Source: Spirochaetaceae bacterium (lineage in GTDB: Bacteria > Spirochaetota > Spirochaetia > Treponematales > Rectinemataceae). From it: 7,007 nucleotides of DNA. Each line of letters starts with the position of its first letter. Position 1 is the stretch's first letter. The notes below the pieces were generated by a model, which did not search any database, was not told the DNA's origin, and worked only from the letters and a program-made list of their open reading frames with translations. A program made the position numbers and the translations under genes. This document shows positions 6,089-7,007 of the stretch, piece after piece. The DNA lies in contig JAEUJG010000574.1 in the NCBI GenBank assembly GCA_016794765.1, positions 1-7,007 of the forward strand. Direction: 5' to 3'.

Positions 6089-6825
6089 GTCGATCCCGCC
6101 GCGCCGACCGCCGCGAGGGCTTCCTCGCGGTCATTGGCCGGCGACCAGACGCCGCCCCGCGCGTATTCGAAGGGGGCGAAGCCGGCCTTGTAGTCCATCT
6201 TGGGCGAGCCTGGAACCCAGAAGCCTAGATAGTAATAAGGCTTGCCGAGGGAGACCGCCAACTCCAGCTCCCGGAGGACCGACCAGGTGCCGAGGCTGCG
6301 CCGCGACTCCTCCGGATCGAAGGCGAAATACACGCTCGAAAGACCGCCCGGAAGGATGTCGAGATAGCCGGCCGCCACGAGTCGTCCGTCGGGCAGGCGG
6401 TACTCGGCTACGGCGCTCGTCGCGAGGGGGCCGTCCACGAGGAAACCCCGGTAGGCCTCGCGGTCCGGCTCGGCTTCCCGCTCGCCATGGCGCGCGGCGA
6501 CATAGCGGCGGTAGAGGAGGTACCGCTCCTCGTCGTAGCCGGCGGGCACGAGCCTGACGCCGACCTCCGCGTTTTTCCGGAGGAGGCGGGCCTGCGACTT
6601 GGACGGGCGGAAGGACTCCGCCGAAAGGCGGAGGGGAACGCAACGGGCGCAGCTCGGACAGGCCGGCCGGTAAAAGAGATGGCCGCTCCGGCGGAAGCCG
6701 ACGGCGAGGAGTTCTTCGTAGATCGCGGGATCGAGACTGGCGACGAAAAATTCCTCCGTACGCCAGGTCCTCCCCTCGAGGTAGGGGCAGGCGCCGCAGT
6801 CGCGCTCGCGCAGCGACACTCGCAT
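6085..6825 (-). CDS. bpt: Aspartate/glutamate leucyltransferase (arginyltransferase-family, Bpt)
   Basis: The product has 246 residues, the usual length for bacterial Bpt. These enzymes transfer leucine from Leu-tRNA onto N-terminal Asp or Glu, creating N-degrons read by ClpS and the ClpAP protease in the cytoplasm. Family signatures are clear: CPYLEGRTWRTEEFFV (13-28), YEELLAVGFRRSGHLFYRP (36-54), CPSCARCVPLRL (56-67) and FRPSKSQARLLRKN (72-85). SSVYFAFDPEESRRSLGTWS (163-182) and GFWVPGSPKMDYKAGFAPFEY (201-221, without its last residue) complete the set. Cys10/Cys13 and Cys56/Cys59/Cys62 form the conserved cysteine set; related ATE1 enzymes bind an Fe-S cluster at such cysteines, which is inferred here only. 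The start is the ATG at 6825, with GAGG 5 nt upstream overlapping the preceding stop codon. A longer open frame to 6927 has no family residues. The 3' end overlaps the cyclase start. Leu versus Arg donor specificity is assumed from the bacterial family. Confidence 0.9.
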   Translation of the reverse strand: MRVSLRERDCGACPYLEGRTWRTEEFFVASLDPAIYEELLAVGFRRSGHLFYRPACPSCARCVPLRLSAESFRPSKSQARLLRKNAEVGVRLVPAGYDEERYLLYRRYVAARHGEREAEPDREAYRGFLVDGPLATSAVAEYRLPDGRLVAAGYLDILPGGLSSVYFAFDPEESRRSLGTWSVLRELELAVSLGKPYYYLGFWVPGSPKMDYKAGFAPFEYARGGVWSPANDREEALAAVGAAGST

Positions 6826-6830
6826 TCGCG

Positions 6831-6834
6831 CCTC
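6831..6834 (-). promoter_or_regulatory. Ribosome binding site for bpt overlapping the upstream stop
   Basis: On the minus strand, GAGG shares bases with the TGA stop (6835-6833) of the preceding frame and lies 5 nt before the ATG at 6825. It supports the short bpt start and suggests that ribosomes finishing the upstream gene feed into bpt. Confidence 0.7.
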
Positions 6835-7007
6835 AGGCGAATTCAGCGGGGAAATCCCCTTCGCGGCCGAACTCGGGATCCACGGCGTGGAGATACTCCA
6901 AGGCTTCCTGGGCGCATTTCTGGGCATGCTCGTACCAGATCGCGTACAGCTCCGCGTCGAGGTGACCCGGAAAGGGCGAACCCTCGATCTCGCTCATGAG
7001 CTGGCGC
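6833..7007 (-). CDS. 3' end of an unrecognised gene (partial at the window edge)
   Basis: An open minus-strand frame enters from the right edge and ends at TGA 6835-6833. The visible residues include an internal Met at 6997 (MSEIEGSPFPGHLDAEL), then YAIWYEHAQKCAQEALEYLH and an acidic C-terminus ending DFPAEFA. No Shine-Dalgarno precedes the Met at 6997, so the gene probably begins outside the window, though a 54-residue protein starting there is possible. The residue composition (acidic and aromatic, a plausible amphipathic helix) is protein-like, and the 7-nt gap to bpt with shared ribosome binding site bases argues for a real operon partner. I do not recognise the family. Confidence 0.65.
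   Translation of the reverse strand, partial: RQLMSEIEGSPFPGHLDAELYAIWYEHAQKCAQEALEYLHAVDPEFGREGDFPAEFA

Overview
This is a high-GC (roughly two thirds G+C by eye) bacterial window in which almost all coding capacity lies on the minus strand. The gene content is a DUF115/MptE-like protein, a SurA/PpiD-like membrane-anchored foldase, a soluble TPR-GAF-GGDEF protein and a Bpt/ATE-type aminoacyl-tRNA protein transferase. It would fit a high-GC spirochaete (Spirochaetota), where DUF115 proteins and TPR-GAF-GGDEF architectures are common. That assignment is inference from family flavour; no marker gene or RNA in the window fixes it.

Reading the minus strand from right to left, the first block is a tight operon. 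A 3' gene fragment at the right edge (stop at 6833) is followed after 7 nt by bpt (6825-6085). Bpt overlaps by ATGA the start of a 725-residue TPR-GAF-diguanylate cyclase (6088-3911). The second block starts inside the end of that cyclase gene. A sigma70-type promoter has its perfect TTGACA on top of the cyclase stop codon. It leads into a leader of about 135 nt that can fold as a three-way junction, then a PpiD/SurA-like gene (3742-2183), then after 5 nt a DUF115 gene (2177-546).

Left of the DUF115 gene is a weakly annotated stretch. It holds a short minus-strand open frame (448-245) with clear codon-position bias but no convincing start, so it is either a small protein or a gene remnant. 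The first 150 bases look like the 3' end of a plus-strand transcription unit arriving from outside the window. They contain two 48-bp copies of a hairpin-bearing repeat (53-bp period) and then a strong plus-strand intrinsic terminator. The two transcription units are therefore convergent here.

Functionally, the right block pairs N-degron tagging (Bpt marks proteins for ClpS/ClpAP-type degradation) with c-di-GMP synthesis. The left block pairs an envelope foldase with a DUF115 protein that resembles the Maf flagellin glycosyltransferase family. I see no phage, IS, CRISPR or classical defence element. The least explained features are the structured leader at about 3786-3880, the duplicated 3' end at 1-101, and the short open frame at 245-448.
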